This document shows positions 17,418 through 26,355 of a DNA stretch of 64,000 bases, one piece after another; the stretch's first letter is position 1, and each line of letters starts with the position of its first letter. The stretch covers positions 434,001-498,000 of the forward strand of contig OZ255703.1 of NCBI GenBank assembly GCA_965277055.1, read 5' to 3'. The position numbers and the translations under genes were made by a program. The notes under the pieces were generated by a model. It did no database searches and had not been told where the DNA came from. It saw only the letters and a program-made list of their open reading frames with translations. Origin of the DNA: CBDCHC01 sp965277055. Its GTDB lineage: Bacteria > Pseudomonadota > Gammaproteobacteria > PS1 > Pseudothioglobaceae.

Positions 17418-17483
17418 GTGCAACTTGGGAATTTACTATTCTCCTCTATAGTTAATATTACTCCTGTATATCCTAAGTTGCAC
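17418..17483 (+). repeat. Long inverted repeat in the rhodanese 5' leader
   Basis: Arms GTGCAACTTGGG (17418-17429) and CCTAAGTTGCAC (17472-17483) pair over 12 positions with one mismatch and a 42-base loop; a smaller ACTAT/ATAGT dyad lies inside. If transcription starts near 17415 it would form a hairpin at the very 5' end of the mRNA. It could be a stabilising or regulatory leader, or two opposed sites for a DNA-binding protein. Confidence 0.45.
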
Positions 17484-17512
17484 TTTTCATTTGTAAATGC
17501 TTGTCATATCAT

Positions 17513-17926
17513 ATGAAATCATTATTATATTCCTTTGTCTTACTCTACTCTATAGCTTTACATGCTGAGTCATTTAAGGCTATTAACCCAGAGCAGTTTT
17601 TAGCACTTCAAGCACAAGGTGCAGTAGTTGTAGATATTCGTAGAGTTGAAGAATGGCAACAAACTGGTGTCATTAAAGGATCAAAACTCCATACATTTTT
17701 TGATAAGCAGCATAATTTTGATTTAGCTACATGGGAACAAAATGTGAATCAATATATTGTAGATAAGAATAGCCCTATTATTTTGGTATGTAGAGCAGCA
17801 AACCGCACTAAGACTCTCGCAAGTATCTTAGAGAAAGAAAACTATACTAACCTCTATGAATTAGATAAGGGAATTATCTATGGATGGAAAAATCTGGGGT
17901 TAGCTACCACTCCAGTTACATTCTAG
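17513..17926 (+). CDS. Periplasmic single-domain rhodanese
   Basis: Rhodanese-fold sulfurtransferase, 137 residues, with a cleavable signal peptide (residues 1-18, ending LHA). The N-terminal DIRRVEEWQQTGVIKGS and the active-site loop VCRAANRT with the persulfide-carrying cysteine are intact. A TTG at 17501 could extend it by four residues, but the ATG at 17513 begins a better signal peptide. It sits downstream of the second ECF-type promoter and is probably co-regulated with the bufferin genes. Its stop overlaps that of aroC by four bases (CTAG) on the opposite strand. Confidence 0.87.
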   Translation: MKSLLYSFVLLYSIALHAESFKAINPEQFLALQAQGAVVVDIRRVEEWQQTGVIKGSKLHTFFDKQHNFDLATWEQNVNQYIVDKNSPIILVCRAANRTKTLASILEKENYTNLYELDKGIIYGWKNLGLATTPVTF

Positions 17927-18999
17927 CTGTAACCACACTGGGCTTTATTACGCATATAGTGATCAGCTAAGACTAGTGCCAACATTGCTTCGGTAATTGG
18001 CGTAGCACGAATACCTACACATGGGTCATGTCTGCCAGTAGTAATCACTTCACTCATCTTGCCAGATTTGTCAGCACTATCTACCCCAATACGCAAACTC
18101 GAGGTTGGTTTAATAGCAACATTCACCACAATATCCGCACCATTACTAATACCACCTAAAATCCCGCCTGCATTATTTGAGGTGAAGCCATTTTGCTCAG
18201 TAATAGCACTATCTTGAATATCCCTGTGCTCTGTACCTTTTTGCGTCACACAGGCAAAACCCGCACCAATTTCAACGCCTTTAACCGCATTAATACTCAT
18301 CATTGCATGAGCAATATCAGCATCTAGTCTATCAAAAATTGGCTCACCCAAACCTACTGGGAGCCCACTTGCGGTGACAGTGAGTTTTGCTCCTATCGAA
18401 TCTCCACTTTTTCGTAAGTTATCCATATATTGTTCTAACTGTGGGAGTTTGCTTTCATCTGCACAAAAAAATGGATTCGTTGTAGTAATAGATAAATCTT
18501 TAGGTGGTAACTCAATTGAGCCCAGAGCAGAAAGATAGCCCTTAATAGTAATACCCAAACTACTTAAATATTTTTTTGCAATACCCCCTGCGGCTACGCG
18601 CATTGCGGTTTCTCTCGCACTAGAACGTCCACCACCGCGGTAATCACGAATGCCATATTTTTTATCATAAGTCATATCTGCATGCCCGGGGCGATAGAGA
18701 TCTTTGATATTTGTATAATCTTTACTACGTTGGTCAGTATTATAAATAATCAATGCAATAGGCGTACCTGTAGTTTTCCCCTCAAATACCCCAGAGAGAA
18801 TTTCTACTGTATCATCCTCACGACGCTGAGTGGTGTGTCTAGAAGTACCTGGTTTTCGTAAGTCTAAATCACACTGTAAATCTGCCTCAGATAATGCAAT
18901 ATTTGGTGGGCACCCATCTACAATGCCAACGAGCGCCTTCCCATGGGATTCGCCTGCGGTGGTAAGAGTGAATAATTTCCCCAAAGTATTTCCTGACAT
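17923..18999 (-). CDS. aroC: Chorismate synthase
   Basis: FMN-dependent conversion of 5-enolpyruvylshikimate-3-phosphate to chorismate. Signatures GESHGKALVGIVDGCPP, TRHTTQRREDD, RPGHADMTYDKKYGIRDYRGG (partly), GGRSSARETAMRVAAG and ISNGADIVVNVAIKPT are present; 358 residues is normal. A TATATT box (minus strand, 19007-19012) ends seven bases before the ATG and there is no Shine-Dalgarno sequence, so the message is probably leaderless. It diverges from the MutY-like gene. Confidence 0.97.
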   Translation of the reverse strand: MSGNTLGKLFTLTTAGESHGKALVGIVDGCPPNIALSEADLQCDLDLRKPGTSRHTTQRREDDTVEILSGVFEGKTTGTPIALIIYNTDQRSKDYTNIKDLYRPGHADMTYDKKYGIRDYRGGGRSSARETAMRVAAGGIAKKYLSSLGITIKGYLSALGSIELPPKDLSITTTNPFFCADESKLPQLEQYMDNLRKSGDSIGAKLTVTASGLPVGLGEPIFDRLDADIAHAMMSINAVKGVEIGAGFACVTQKGTEHRDIQDSAITEQNGFTSNNAGGILGGISNGADIVVNVAIKPTSSLRIGVDSADKSGKMSEVITTGRHDPCVGIRATPITEAMLALVLADHYMRNKAQCGYS

Positions 19000-19006
19000 A
19001 ATGCCT

Positions 19007-19064
19007 AATATAGATGATATAGATAATAATATTTTAACCCCATTTACCCTATAATAGCCGTATT
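19007..19064. promoter_or_regulatory. Compact divergent promoter region aroC / mutY-like
   Basis: In the 65 bp between the two start codons, a minus-strand TATATT (19007-19012) lies seven bases from the aroC ATG, and a plus-strand TATAAT (19050-19055) lies nine bases from the ATG at 19065. Neither gene has a Shine-Dalgarno sequence. Both spacings imply leaders of zero to about three nucleotides. Confidence 0.55.
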
Positions 19065-19883
19065 ATGGCTTTCAACACTGATTCGGTCTCAATTTCTGCA
19101 TTTCAAGAAGAGGTATTTACCTTTTATCATGAGCATGGTCGACATGAACTTTCATTTAGGCAAACTCAAGATCCATATCATATTCACCTCAGTGAAATCA
19201 TGCTTTCACAAACTCAGGTATCACGAGTAGAAACCTATTTTTGTGATTGGTTAGAGGTATTTCCTAGTCTGGCAGATATTGCTCATGCATCAACTACCGA
19301 GCTACTTACCCATTGGCAAGGGTTGGGCTACAACTCTCGGGTGCTGCATTTTCAACATGCGTGTCAAATCATCTTAACAAAGCATCGTGGTATATACCCC
19401 AAAAACGAGGCACAGTTATTAGCCCTCAAGGGAGTCGGTCCCTACGTAGCATCAGCAATATTGGCATTTGCCTTTAATATTAATGTTGGAGTAGTTGATA
19501 CCAATATTCGTAGAATTTTGCTGTACTATGGTTTTATTGATGAACATACACCCACTAAAAAAATTCAGCAGATTGCTCAATCACTTACGCCACTAGGTAG
19601 GGCAAGAGAGTGGAATAATGCTCTCATGGATTTTGGTGCACTCAAACTCACAGCCAAATCCACTGGTATTGCCTCATTGAGCAAACAAGGTAAATTTGCA
19701 GGGAGCACCAGAGAAGTACGCAGCTTTATTGTCAAGTCTTGCGTATCACAGGGATATTGCACAGTTGCACAAGTAGAGCAGTTTTGCCAAATAAACGCAC
19801 ACAACTCAGAAGCAATTATCCAAAAACTAATAGGTGAAAACATTATTGTGCGCACTGATAACACACTCACTATTAGAACATAG
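19065..19883 (+). CDS. MutY-like HhH-GPD DNA glycosylase without Fe-S cluster
   Basis: Base-excision glycosylase of the adenine-DNA glycosylase branch, 272 residues. The catalytic glutamate is in HLSEIMLSQTQVSRV, the helix-hairpin-helix reads LLALKGVGPYVASAILAFAF, and the catalytic aspartate is in VVDTNIRRIL. Where MutY has the four [4Fe-4S] cysteines, this protein reads MDFGALKLTAKS...SKQGKFAGSTREVR with none. The NUDIX-like 8-oxoG domain is also missing; the C-terminus (about 215-272) looks like a small winged helix. Similar Fe-S-free proteins are common in Patescibacteria. A A:8-oxoG specificity is likely but unproven. Confidence 0.85.
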   Translation: MAFNTDSVSISAFQEEVFTFYHEHGRHELSFRQTQDPYHIHLSEIMLSQTQVSRVETYFCDWLEVFPSLADIAHASTTELLTHWQGLGYNSRVLHFQHACQIILTKHRGIYPKNEAQLLALKGVGPYVASAILAFAFNINVGVVDTNIRRILLYYGFIDEHTPTKKIQQIAQSLTPLGRAREWNNALMDFGALKLTAKSTGIASLSKQGKFAGSTREVRSFIVKSCVSQGYCTVAQVEQFCQINAHNSEAIIQKLIGENIIVRTDNTLTIRT

Positions 19884-20221
19884 TGTATATTACTCACCGC
19901 CAATTACTAGACAATAGTATCTCTCACATTGACAAACTCAGACCATTGCTTTATTTAACAGGATTTTCATAGCCTTTAGCATAGCATTCATGCCACCCTG
20001 TGTAATATGTTCACACACCCAACCAAATACAGTATTATCATAATGATTCATCATCTCTATTAAAACAATAACATCATAGATGATGGACACTTTAGCAAAT
20101 ATTTAAACCTGAACTGGTGAATAGCTTATTTAAAATTTGGCAAAGTGGGGTGAATGTACCAAAAAGTATTTACAGTACCATTTTTTTAATCTGTATAGAA
20201 CGTAGCAAAAGACAGAGTTAA

Positions 20222-20311
20222 CATATTGAATATAAGACACCAATAGAAGTTTTTACTGAGTTAACTGGTAAGAACTATTTTTCGGATAAGAGTGTTGCAC
20301 TTATGAGTTAA
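20222..20311 (+). pseudogene. Possible transposase C-terminal remnant
   Basis: A 29-codon open tail reads EYKTPIEVF near its start and ends SVALMS before TAA. LxYKTPxEVF is the usual C-terminal motif of IS30-type transposases, and the frame directly upstream, after a stop, reads IERSKRQS, which could be the decayed NxRPRK stretch. No inverted repeats were found. The call is tentative. Confidence 0.3.
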
Positions 20312-20350
20312 ATTCGCCTGATAAAGAATAATATAGAGTAATAATAAAAC

Positions 20351-20356
20351 TATAAT
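20351..20356 (+). promoter_or_regulatory. -10 box of ddl placed for leaderless start
   Basis: A perfect TATAAT is followed by exactly six bases and then the ddl ATG, so the expected +1 is the A of the start codon. No Shine-Dalgarno sequence is present. Confidence 0.6.
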
Positions 20357-20362
20357 ATTCTT

Positions 20363-21280
20363 ATGATAGTTGTAGCAATGGGCGGATATTCCGCAGAACG
20401 AGAAGTATCATTAGAAAGTGGTCAAGCAGTGTATGAAGCACTGGGGCGACTTGGCTTGCCTGCAGTATTATTTGACTACTCTGGTGATAATTTTTCAGAA
20501 CTCTTAGCACTCCACCCAACACTGGTCTTTAACGCTCTACATGGGCGCGGGGGTGAAGATGGGGAGATTCAACATCTACTCGATCATCATCATATCCCCT
20601 ACACAGGGTGTAATGCAGAAGTGGCAAATACCACAATGCATAAAGGAAAAACTCAGCACATACTCACTAGTCATAATCTTCCTGTAGCAAAGCATATAGT
20701 TCTTACTCAGGATATGCTTATGAACTTTAATTACCAAGAGCATAACCTACGCCCACCATTTGCAGTAAAACCAGTGTCTGAGGGTTCTAGTATTGGTATT
20801 AGTAAAGCCAGTGTTGACACTCTGCAAGACGCACTCAAACTCGCCTTTAGCTATGATGCAGAAGTGATGGTGGAAGAGTGGATAACAGGACAGGAATTAA
20901 CCGTGCCTATCATTGCTATAGATAATTTACCCACTACATTACCGCCTATAGAAATCATTACCACCGAAGAGTTTTATAATTATCAGGCAAAATACCAAAG
21001 TGACTCTACTCAGTACCTCTGCCCCGCTCCCGTATCCCAGAATATTTCTACAGAATTATCCACACTTGCATTACAAGCATTCATGGTGTTAGGCTGTAAA
21101 GATTGGGCGCGTGTAGATTTTTTGCTTCAACCTGAAGATGGGCAATTATATATTTTAGAAATCAATACCATACCGGGCATGACGAGTCATTCTCTGTTGC
21201 CTCAATCAGCCAAAGAATATGGGCTCAGTTTTGATGCATTAGTACGCACCATAGTAGTCAGTGCTGGCTATCCCATCTGA
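20363..21280 (+). CDS. ddl: D-alanine--D-alanine ligase
   Basis: ATP-grasp enzyme that makes the D-Ala-D-Ala end of the peptidoglycan stem peptide. MGGYSAEREVSLESG, NALHGRGGEDGEIQ, the ATP-binding VKPVSEGSSIGISK and the metal site ILEINTIPGMTSHSL are all intact; 305 residues match DdlB. It is separated from murC-murB by rlmB-lptD rather than being in the usual division and cell wall cluster. The start agrees with the family N-terminus and lies at the predicted +1. Confidence 0.96.
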   Translation: MIVVAMGGYSAEREVSLESGQAVYEALGRLGLPAVLFDYSGDNFSELLALHPTLVFNALHGRGGEDGEIQHLLDHHHIPYTGCNAEVANTTMHKGKTQHILTSHNLPVAKHIVLTQDMLMNFNYQEHNLRPPFAVKPVSEGSSIGISKASVDTLQDALKLAFSYDAEVMVEEWITGQELTVPIIAIDNLPTTLPPIEIITTEEFYNYQAKYQSDSTQYLCPAPVSQNISTELSTLALQAFMVLGCKDWARVDFLLQPEDGQLYILEINTIPGMTSHSLLPQSAKEYGLSFDALVRTIVVSAGYPI

Positions 21281-21303
21281 TTATATAGGCTATGAAACCG
21301 GTA

Positions 21304-22029
21304 CTAAAAAGAGGTAGCACTAAATAAGGCAATACCTGCAGCAACCGAAATATTTAAACTTTCCATATCACCAGTCATCGGTATAGTGACTAGGGTATCG
21401 CAATGTTTTTTAGTAAGTTCTCTAAGGCCCTTCCCTTCAGAACCCATGACAATAGCATGCGCCCCATTAAAATCATAATTACGAATATCCGTATGCGCAT
21501 AGCCATCTAAGCCTACCACCCAATAGTTATGTTCTTTGAGTAACTTGAGTACACGAACTAAATTAGGCACAATAAAAATATTTAGTGCACTTAATGCCCC
21601 TGCGGATGCAGAATATGTGGTGTGATTAATGCTGGCACTATGTGCATTTGGCACTATTACACTATCTACTCCAAATGCTCGAGCACTGCGTAAGCAAGCA
21701 CCTAGATTTCTCGTATCCGTAATGCCATCTAGAACTAATGAAAGCTGGTGTTCTTTGGTTTGTAGAAAGTGTTTAAGTGCATGCTCATCAGCAATATTAG
21801 TTGGCGAAATATCAGCGATAACCCCCTGATGATGCGCATCACCTAACATAAGAGTGAGTTCTGCATTAGAAATATATGCTAGTGGTACAGAATGTTCTAG
21901 GGCAGATATTTGCTCTACTAATGAGTGCAGGCGTTTATTTTTAGTTTCGTAACTAATAAAGATTTTTTCAATCTGCTTCGGCGAATGATTAACCTCACTG
22001 ATAACCGCATGAATACCACTAATCAGCAT
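21304..22029 (-). CDS. rlmB: 23S rRNA (guanosine-2'-O-)-methyltransferase RlmB
   Basis: SPOUT-class (TrmH/SpoU) enzyme that methylates G2251 of 23S rRNA. The N-terminal substrate-binding domain starts SGIHAVISEV; the knot motifs are LVLDGITDTRNLGACLRSARAFGVD, IVMGSEGKGLRELT and IPMTGDMESLNISVAAGIALF. A longer frame starts at 22083, but its extra 18 residues are non-homologous and lie inside lptD; the ATG at 22029 matches the family start and overlaps the lptD stop by 11 bp. 241 residues. Confidence 0.94.
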   Translation of the reverse strand: MLISGIHAVISEVNHSPKQIEKIFISYETKNKRLHSLVEQISALEHSVPLAYISNAELTLMLGDAHHQGVIADISPTNIADEHALKHFLQTKEHQLSLVLDGITDTRNLGACLRSARAFGVDSVIVPNAHSASINHTTYSASAGALSALNIFIVPNLVRVLKLLKEHNYWVVGLDGYAHTDIRNYDFNGAHAIVMGSEGKGLRELTKKHCDTLVTIPMTGDMESLNISVAAGIALFSATSF

Positions 22030-24103
22030 ACGGGATATACTCAGGTATATTGCCTCTAATGCGTCTTGACATTCTACTATCATTAGAGCCTAACCCTTTA
22101 AATACAAATTCAATAGAGGTGGTTTCATCATGATTAGAGCTGAGTGAATTATATTCTCTAAAGTAGCCAGCCTTGAGCGTAAAACAACATGCTTCATAGA
22201 CAAAACCAAGAGTTTGTGCATTATTTTTTTGTTCATTTACTGCTCGCTTCACACTCGCAAATATATGACTACGCCCATTAAGTAATACACTGGTGCCTAA
22301 TGATATATATTCTTCTTCCTCACTTAAGTGACTACCTACACTAACAAACTGCCTTGGATCAGACCGCACACTCACTAGGGTATTTCTTGCCACCACCTCA
22401 GAATCATATTCAAGAGAGTTATAGAATTTGAGACGATGGTATGATGCTTCAAATTCCGCAAATATATTCGAAGATTCCTCAGTATCAATATTAAAATTTT
22501 GCCCAATACTTGCTCTAAGCAATGTTCTACCACTTTGGCTAGAAATCATATCAGTACTCATGCCAACTGCCACCGTATTCGCAGCATCAACTCTATCAAG
22601 TCCTGACCATGTTGAATTTTGAAATAATCCTGCATAAGTCAAGGATTGTCTTTCAGAATCAAAGTTTGGTAATAATGATTGATTTTTATCTGAATTGTAG
22701 AAATATGCTATACGTGGAGTTAATGACTGGACAACAGAAGTTCCAAAAAGTTCAGTTGTACGCTCATAATGCATACGTGAGTCAATATTAACACCCATAA
22801 TAGTACGAGAAAATTCAGCATTATCATCCATCGCATACTCAGTATTCATTAAAAATACTTTTGGAGTAATTGATATATTATCATTCGTTATAGTGCGTTT
22901 AAGTTCTACTAATGAATGAGTTCTTGCTCCTGCAGTTTGTGTGCCCTGAGTATCAAATTCGGTATGTATTACTGATGCATTATAGGTGATATCCTCTGTT
23001 GTATCAGTATATCCCACTGTCACTTCACTGTCTTTAGTATATCTGGCAGACCCAGTAAGAAGTTGCTCTGCTTCAGTGTAGAGTGATGCATACCACCTTT
23101 CATCATCATATTTAAATAAAAGGTTAGACTCTAAGCGCTCAGGAGTATTTACTAAAGCAACTTCTTTTAAGTACAGCACATCAGAAACACGACTCAGGTT
23201 TCCAGTCAGTGAGAAATTATCTTCATGAAAGGAAAAAATGGTATTTATCCCCCAGCGGCGCATATCAGATTTCCTATCTTCTCCCATGTACTCAGCATTT
23301 AACTGCATATATCCTGCTTGCTTGTTAGCACCAAATAAATGACGATATTCCACCCCAAGGGTTTTCCCTCTAGTAGAAAGCACGCTTGGGGAGAGTGTCA
23401 AATCATAATGAGGTGCTAAATTAATAAACAATGGCGTGGTAACCTTCACTCCAGTATCGCCTGTAATATTATACGAGGACACACTTGGAGCCAACAGTCC
23501 TGTTTCTTTACCTACTAAAATCCAAGAGTGTTTCGGAATAGAAAATAAATTTACCCCTAAGATATGAAAACTGGCATTTTCAGCAGTTCCGGTATTTTGC
23601 TCTTCATTTAAAATAATGCTATCAGCAGTGAATTGCCAAATAGGGTTTTCACTAAAGCATGTAGTATATGACGCTTTCTCTAATTCTTCGTAAGTATCAG
23701 TAATATTGATACGAGCAGCAGTCCCAAGAGCACGCTTATTATGAATATATTTAATTTGCTCAGCACTAAGTGCTAATCCATCACCAGCCTGTACTGTGAT
23801 TGCACTCCCCTGAGCATCAATATTTGCAGCTTGAATGCGTACATTGCCATGCGCATCATAGATTTTTTCTTTAGAATCTACCTGCATAGCATCTGCACGA
23901 ATCACGTAGTCGCTACTGCGTAACATGGCATCACCTTCAAGGGTATAGATACCGTTTTTTAGTGCACTATTTTGTGCGCTCACCTCTAGTTTATTTGACT
24001 GCGTATTAAAGGCAGTAGTTGTAAACAATGGAGTATAACAAAGTGCAAATATAGTGGGGCTGACACTCAGTAAACAGAACGAGTACCAAAATTGACGAAG
24101 CAT
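22019..24103 (-). CDS. lptD: LPS-assembly protein LptD
   Basis: Outer-membrane translocon that inserts lipopolysaccharide into the outer leaflet. Signal peptide about 1-20, then an LptA-like beta-jellyroll (about 35-140; LEGDAMLRSSDYVIRADAMQ) and a large beta barrel. Four cysteines are conserved as in E. coli: C22, C149 (YTTCFSENPIW) and an adjacent CC pair near the C-terminus (YEACCFTL), needing DsbA for correct pairing. 694 residues is on the short side. A TATATT box (minus strand, 24113-24118) ends nine bases before the ATG; murC diverges. Confidence 0.95.
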   Translation of the reverse strand: MLRQFWYSFCLLSVSPTIFALCYTPLFTTTAFNTQSNKLEVSAQNSALKNGIYTLEGDAMLRSSDYVIRADAMQVDSKEKIYDAHGNVRIQAANIDAQGSAITVQAGDGLALSAEQIKYIHNKRALGTAARINITDTYEELEKASYTTCFSENPIWQFTADSIILNEEQNTGTAENASFHILGVNLFSIPKHSWILVGKETGLLAPSVSSYNITGDTGVKVTTPLFINLAPHYDLTLSPSVLSTRGKTLGVEYRHLFGANKQAGYMQLNAEYMGEDRKSDMRRWGINTIFSFHEDNFSLTGNLSRVSDVLYLKEVALVNTPERLESNLLFKYDDERWYASLYTEAEQLLTGSARYTKDSEVTVGYTDTTEDITYNASVIHTEFDTQGTQTAGARTHSLVELKRTITNDNISITPKVFLMNTEYAMDDNAEFSRTIMGVNIDSRMHYERTTELFGTSVVQSLTPRIAYFYNSDKNQSLLPNFDSERQSLTYAGLFQNSTWSGLDRVDAANTVAVGMSTDMISSQSGRTLLRASIGQNFNIDTEESSNIFAEFEASYHRLKFYNSLEYDSEVVARNTLVSVRSDPRQFVSVGSHLSEEEEYISLGTSVLLNGRSHIFASVKRAVNEQKNNAQTLGFVYEACCFTLKAGYFREYNSLSSNHDETTSIEFVFKGLGSNDSRMSRRIRGNIPEYIPYAD

Positions 24104-24136
24104 AGCTTTTTCAATATAAAAGAATGTATTTTAATC

Positions 24137-24142
24137 TAAAAT
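24137..24142 (+). promoter_or_regulatory. -10 box of murC placed for leaderless start
   Basis: TAAAAT is followed by six bases and the murC ATG (24149). There is no Shine-Dalgarno sequence, so transcription and translation probably begin at the same base. Confidence 0.5.
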
Positions 24143-24148
24143 ATCGCT

Positions 24149-25525
24149 ATGATAAATATTAAACTTCGGGTAAAAAATATCCATTTTATTGGTATTGGTG
24201 GCTCTGGCATGAGTGGTATTGCCGAGGTTTTATTTAACCTCGGATATACAATTACTGGCTCAGATATCAATACCGGAGTCATTACTAACAGGCTGAGTGA
24301 CTTAGGCATTACTATTTTTAATAGTCACGCCAAAGAGCATGTTTCACAAGCCGATGCTATCGTCGTATCTTCTGCTATTGATAGACAAAACCCAGAATAT
24401 AAACAAGCAAAAAAACGAGGGCTACCTATTGTACCACGTGCTGAAATGCTCGCTGAAATTATGCGTTTTCGCTTTGGCATTGCTATTAGTGGTACGCATG
24501 GCAAGACCACAACTACATCAATCTTAGCACATATTCTCTCTACTGCAAAATTAGATCCTACCTTTATTATCGGCGGCATCCTAAATGCTGAAGGGGTGGG
24601 GAATAGACTTGGCTCTGGTCAATATATTGTTGCTGAGGCGGATGAAAGTGATAAATCATTTTTAAAATTAAACCCAATGATGAGTGTAATTACCAATATT
24701 GATGCTGACCATATGAGTACCTATGGGTTTAGTAATGATAAATTACAACGTACGTTTATTGATTTTGTGGGTAGACTTCCTTTTTATGGCTTATGTGCGG
24801 TGTGTATAGAAAATGAGGGTGTGCGGGCTATATTACCCAAACTCAAAAGAAGTGTGATCACCTATGGACTCAGTGAGCAAGCGGATGTCTATGCAAGCAA
24901 TATTCGTTATGATGAATCCTCTACGTCATTTACGGTGCACTGCATTGATACTTCATTTAACATCACTACTAAATTACTGGGTCAACATAATGTCTTAAAT
25001 ATTCTTGGCACTATTTGTATTAGTCATGAACTGGGTATTAATCCTACCACTATTGCTCGTGCAATGGAACACTTTGAAGGAGTAAAACGCAGACTTGATT
25101 TTAAAGGGGTATTACGCATTCAAGCAAAACAGCTCAGATTATTTGATGATTATGCACATCATCCTAATGAAATTCGTGCAGTATTAGAAGGCATGAAAAA
25201 TGCCAAAGGTAAAGAGCCTATCATTATCTTTCAACCACATCGATATTCTCGCACTATAGAATTATTTGATGAGTTTATATCAGCACTACAACCCATTAGC
25301 AAACTCATTATTATGCCAGTGTATGCTGCTGGAGAAATTCCTGACACAACTATTAATGCTACCACCTTACTTACACATATTGGTCATGGACACTTGGCTC
25401 AAGATATTACAGAGATTGTTAGGCTATTAGATACTATTGCCGAGGATGACGATATTGTAATGACACTTGGTGCGGGCAATATCACTCATATTGCCCAAAC
25501 ACTTGCCCAAGAATATGGCAGCTAA
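24149..25525 (+). CDS. murC: UDP-N-acetylmuramate--L-alanine ligase
   Basis: Adds L-alanine to UDP-MurNAc in the cytoplasmic stage of murein synthesis. The Rossmann domain begins IHFIGIGGSGMSGIAEVL; the Mur ligase P-loop is GTHGKT at 115-120; EADESDKSFL and FDDYAHHPNEIRAVL mark the central and C-terminal domains. 458 residues, normal. It overlaps murB by 11 bp and leads a murC-murB-pgeF run that lacks the usual murG and ftsQAZ neighbours. Confidence 0.97.
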   Translation: MINIKLRVKNIHFIGIGGSGMSGIAEVLFNLGYTITGSDINTGVITNRLSDLGITIFNSHAKEHVSQADAIVVSSAIDRQNPEYKQAKKRGLPIVPRAEMLAEIMRFRFGIAISGTHGKTTTTSILAHILSTAKLDPTFIIGGILNAEGVGNRLGSGQYIVAEADESDKSFLKLNPMMSVITNIDADHMSTYGFSNDKLQRTFIDFVGRLPFYGLCAVCIENEGVRAILPKLKRSVITYGLSEQADVYASNIRYDESSTSFTVHCIDTSFNITTKLLGQHNVLNILGTICISHELGINPTTIARAMEHFEGVKRRLDFKGVLRIQAKQLRLFDDYAHHPNEIRAVLEGMKNAKGKEPIIIFQPHRYSRTIELFDEFISALQPISKLIIMPVYAAGEIPDTTINATTLLTHIGHGHLAQDITEIVRLLDTIAEDDDIVMTLGAGNITHIAQTLAQEYGS

Positions 25526-26339
25526 ACTGAGTACACAATCACTCGCTAAACTTTGTACTATGCGCGTGGGCGGAGAAGCACAGGTATATACTCCTGAATC
25601 TATTGCTGAGTTGCAAGCATTTATGAAGTCGCATACTCAGGAATTTGTATGTACTGGGTTAGGGAGCAATATTATTTTTTCTGATAACTTAGATGCGGTA
25701 GTAATCAAAACCTATAAGCTAAATACTATGAGCATTAAAGGTACGACAATTATCGCTGAAGCAGGAGCATCTCTCCCTAAACTTGCCCAGTTTGCACAAA
25801 AACATAATATTAGTGGTGCCAAATGGCTAGAAAGCGTACCTGGTACTGTGGGTGGTGCGCTTAAAATGAATGCAGGCTGTTTTGGCTATAGCTTTTGGGA
25901 TGATGTACAAACAGTCACGCTCATGGATACTAGAGGTGAAATTACCACTAAATCTGCACATGACTTTATCTGGGGATATAGAACATTACAAGGGTTAGGA
26001 GCAGATGAGTTATTTCTGAGTTGCACACTAAGTATTGATACCATAGATATCTCACAAGAAGCACTTGATCAGCGTTATATCTCGCAACCCATAGGAACTG
26101 CAAATTGTGGCAGTGTATTTAAAAACCCACCAGGAAAATATGCAGCACAACTGATTGAAGAGGCGAATTTAAAAGGTGTTCGTATAGGTGGAGCACATGT
26201 TTCCACACAACATGCAAACTTTATTATTAACGATGCAAATGCAACGAGTACTGATGTTATTAACCTGATTTCACACATACAAACCAAAGTGTGGCAGATA
26301 CATCATATTCACCTTGAGCCAGAGGTCGTTATTTATTAA
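25515..26339 (+). CDS. murB: UDP-N-acetylenolpyruvoylglucosamine reductase
   Basis: FAD-dependent reduction of enolpyruvyl-UDP-GlcNAc to UDP-MurNAc. GLGSNIIFSD, WLESVPGTVGGALKMNAGCFG and NCGSVFKNP with the catalytic serine define it; the short form (274 residues) with EANLKGVRIGGAHVSTQHANFI is the type II class. The longer frame from 25467 adds 16 non-homologous residues inside murC; the ATG at 25515 fits the family start. It is translationally coupled to murC. Confidence 0.95.
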   Translation: MAAKLSTQSLAKLCTMRVGGEAQVYTPESIAELQAFMKSHTQEFVCTGLGSNIIFSDNLDAVVIKTYKLNTMSIKGTTIIAEAGASLPKLAQFAQKHNISGAKWLESVPGTVGGALKMNAGCFGYSFWDDVQTVTLMDTRGEITTKSAHDFIWGYRTLQGLGADELFLSCTLSIDTIDISQEALDQRYISQPIGTANCGSVFKNPPGKYAAQLIEEANLKGVRIGGAHVSTQHANFIINDANATSTDVINLISHIQTKVWQIHHIHLEPEVVIY

Positions 26340-26355
26340 TTTTTGAGGGGCGATT

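Larger units (their letters stand above)
19884..20362. other. Degraded intergenic region without an intact gene
   Basis: No convincing intact gene in 479 bp. On the minus strand 19938-20102 is open for about 55 codons (ending MLKAMKILLNKAMV) but has no recognisable homology. On the plus strand several short frames separated by stops end in a transposase-like tail (20222-20311). The stretch looks like decayed mobile-element or gene debris between mutY-like and ddl. Confidence 0.5.
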
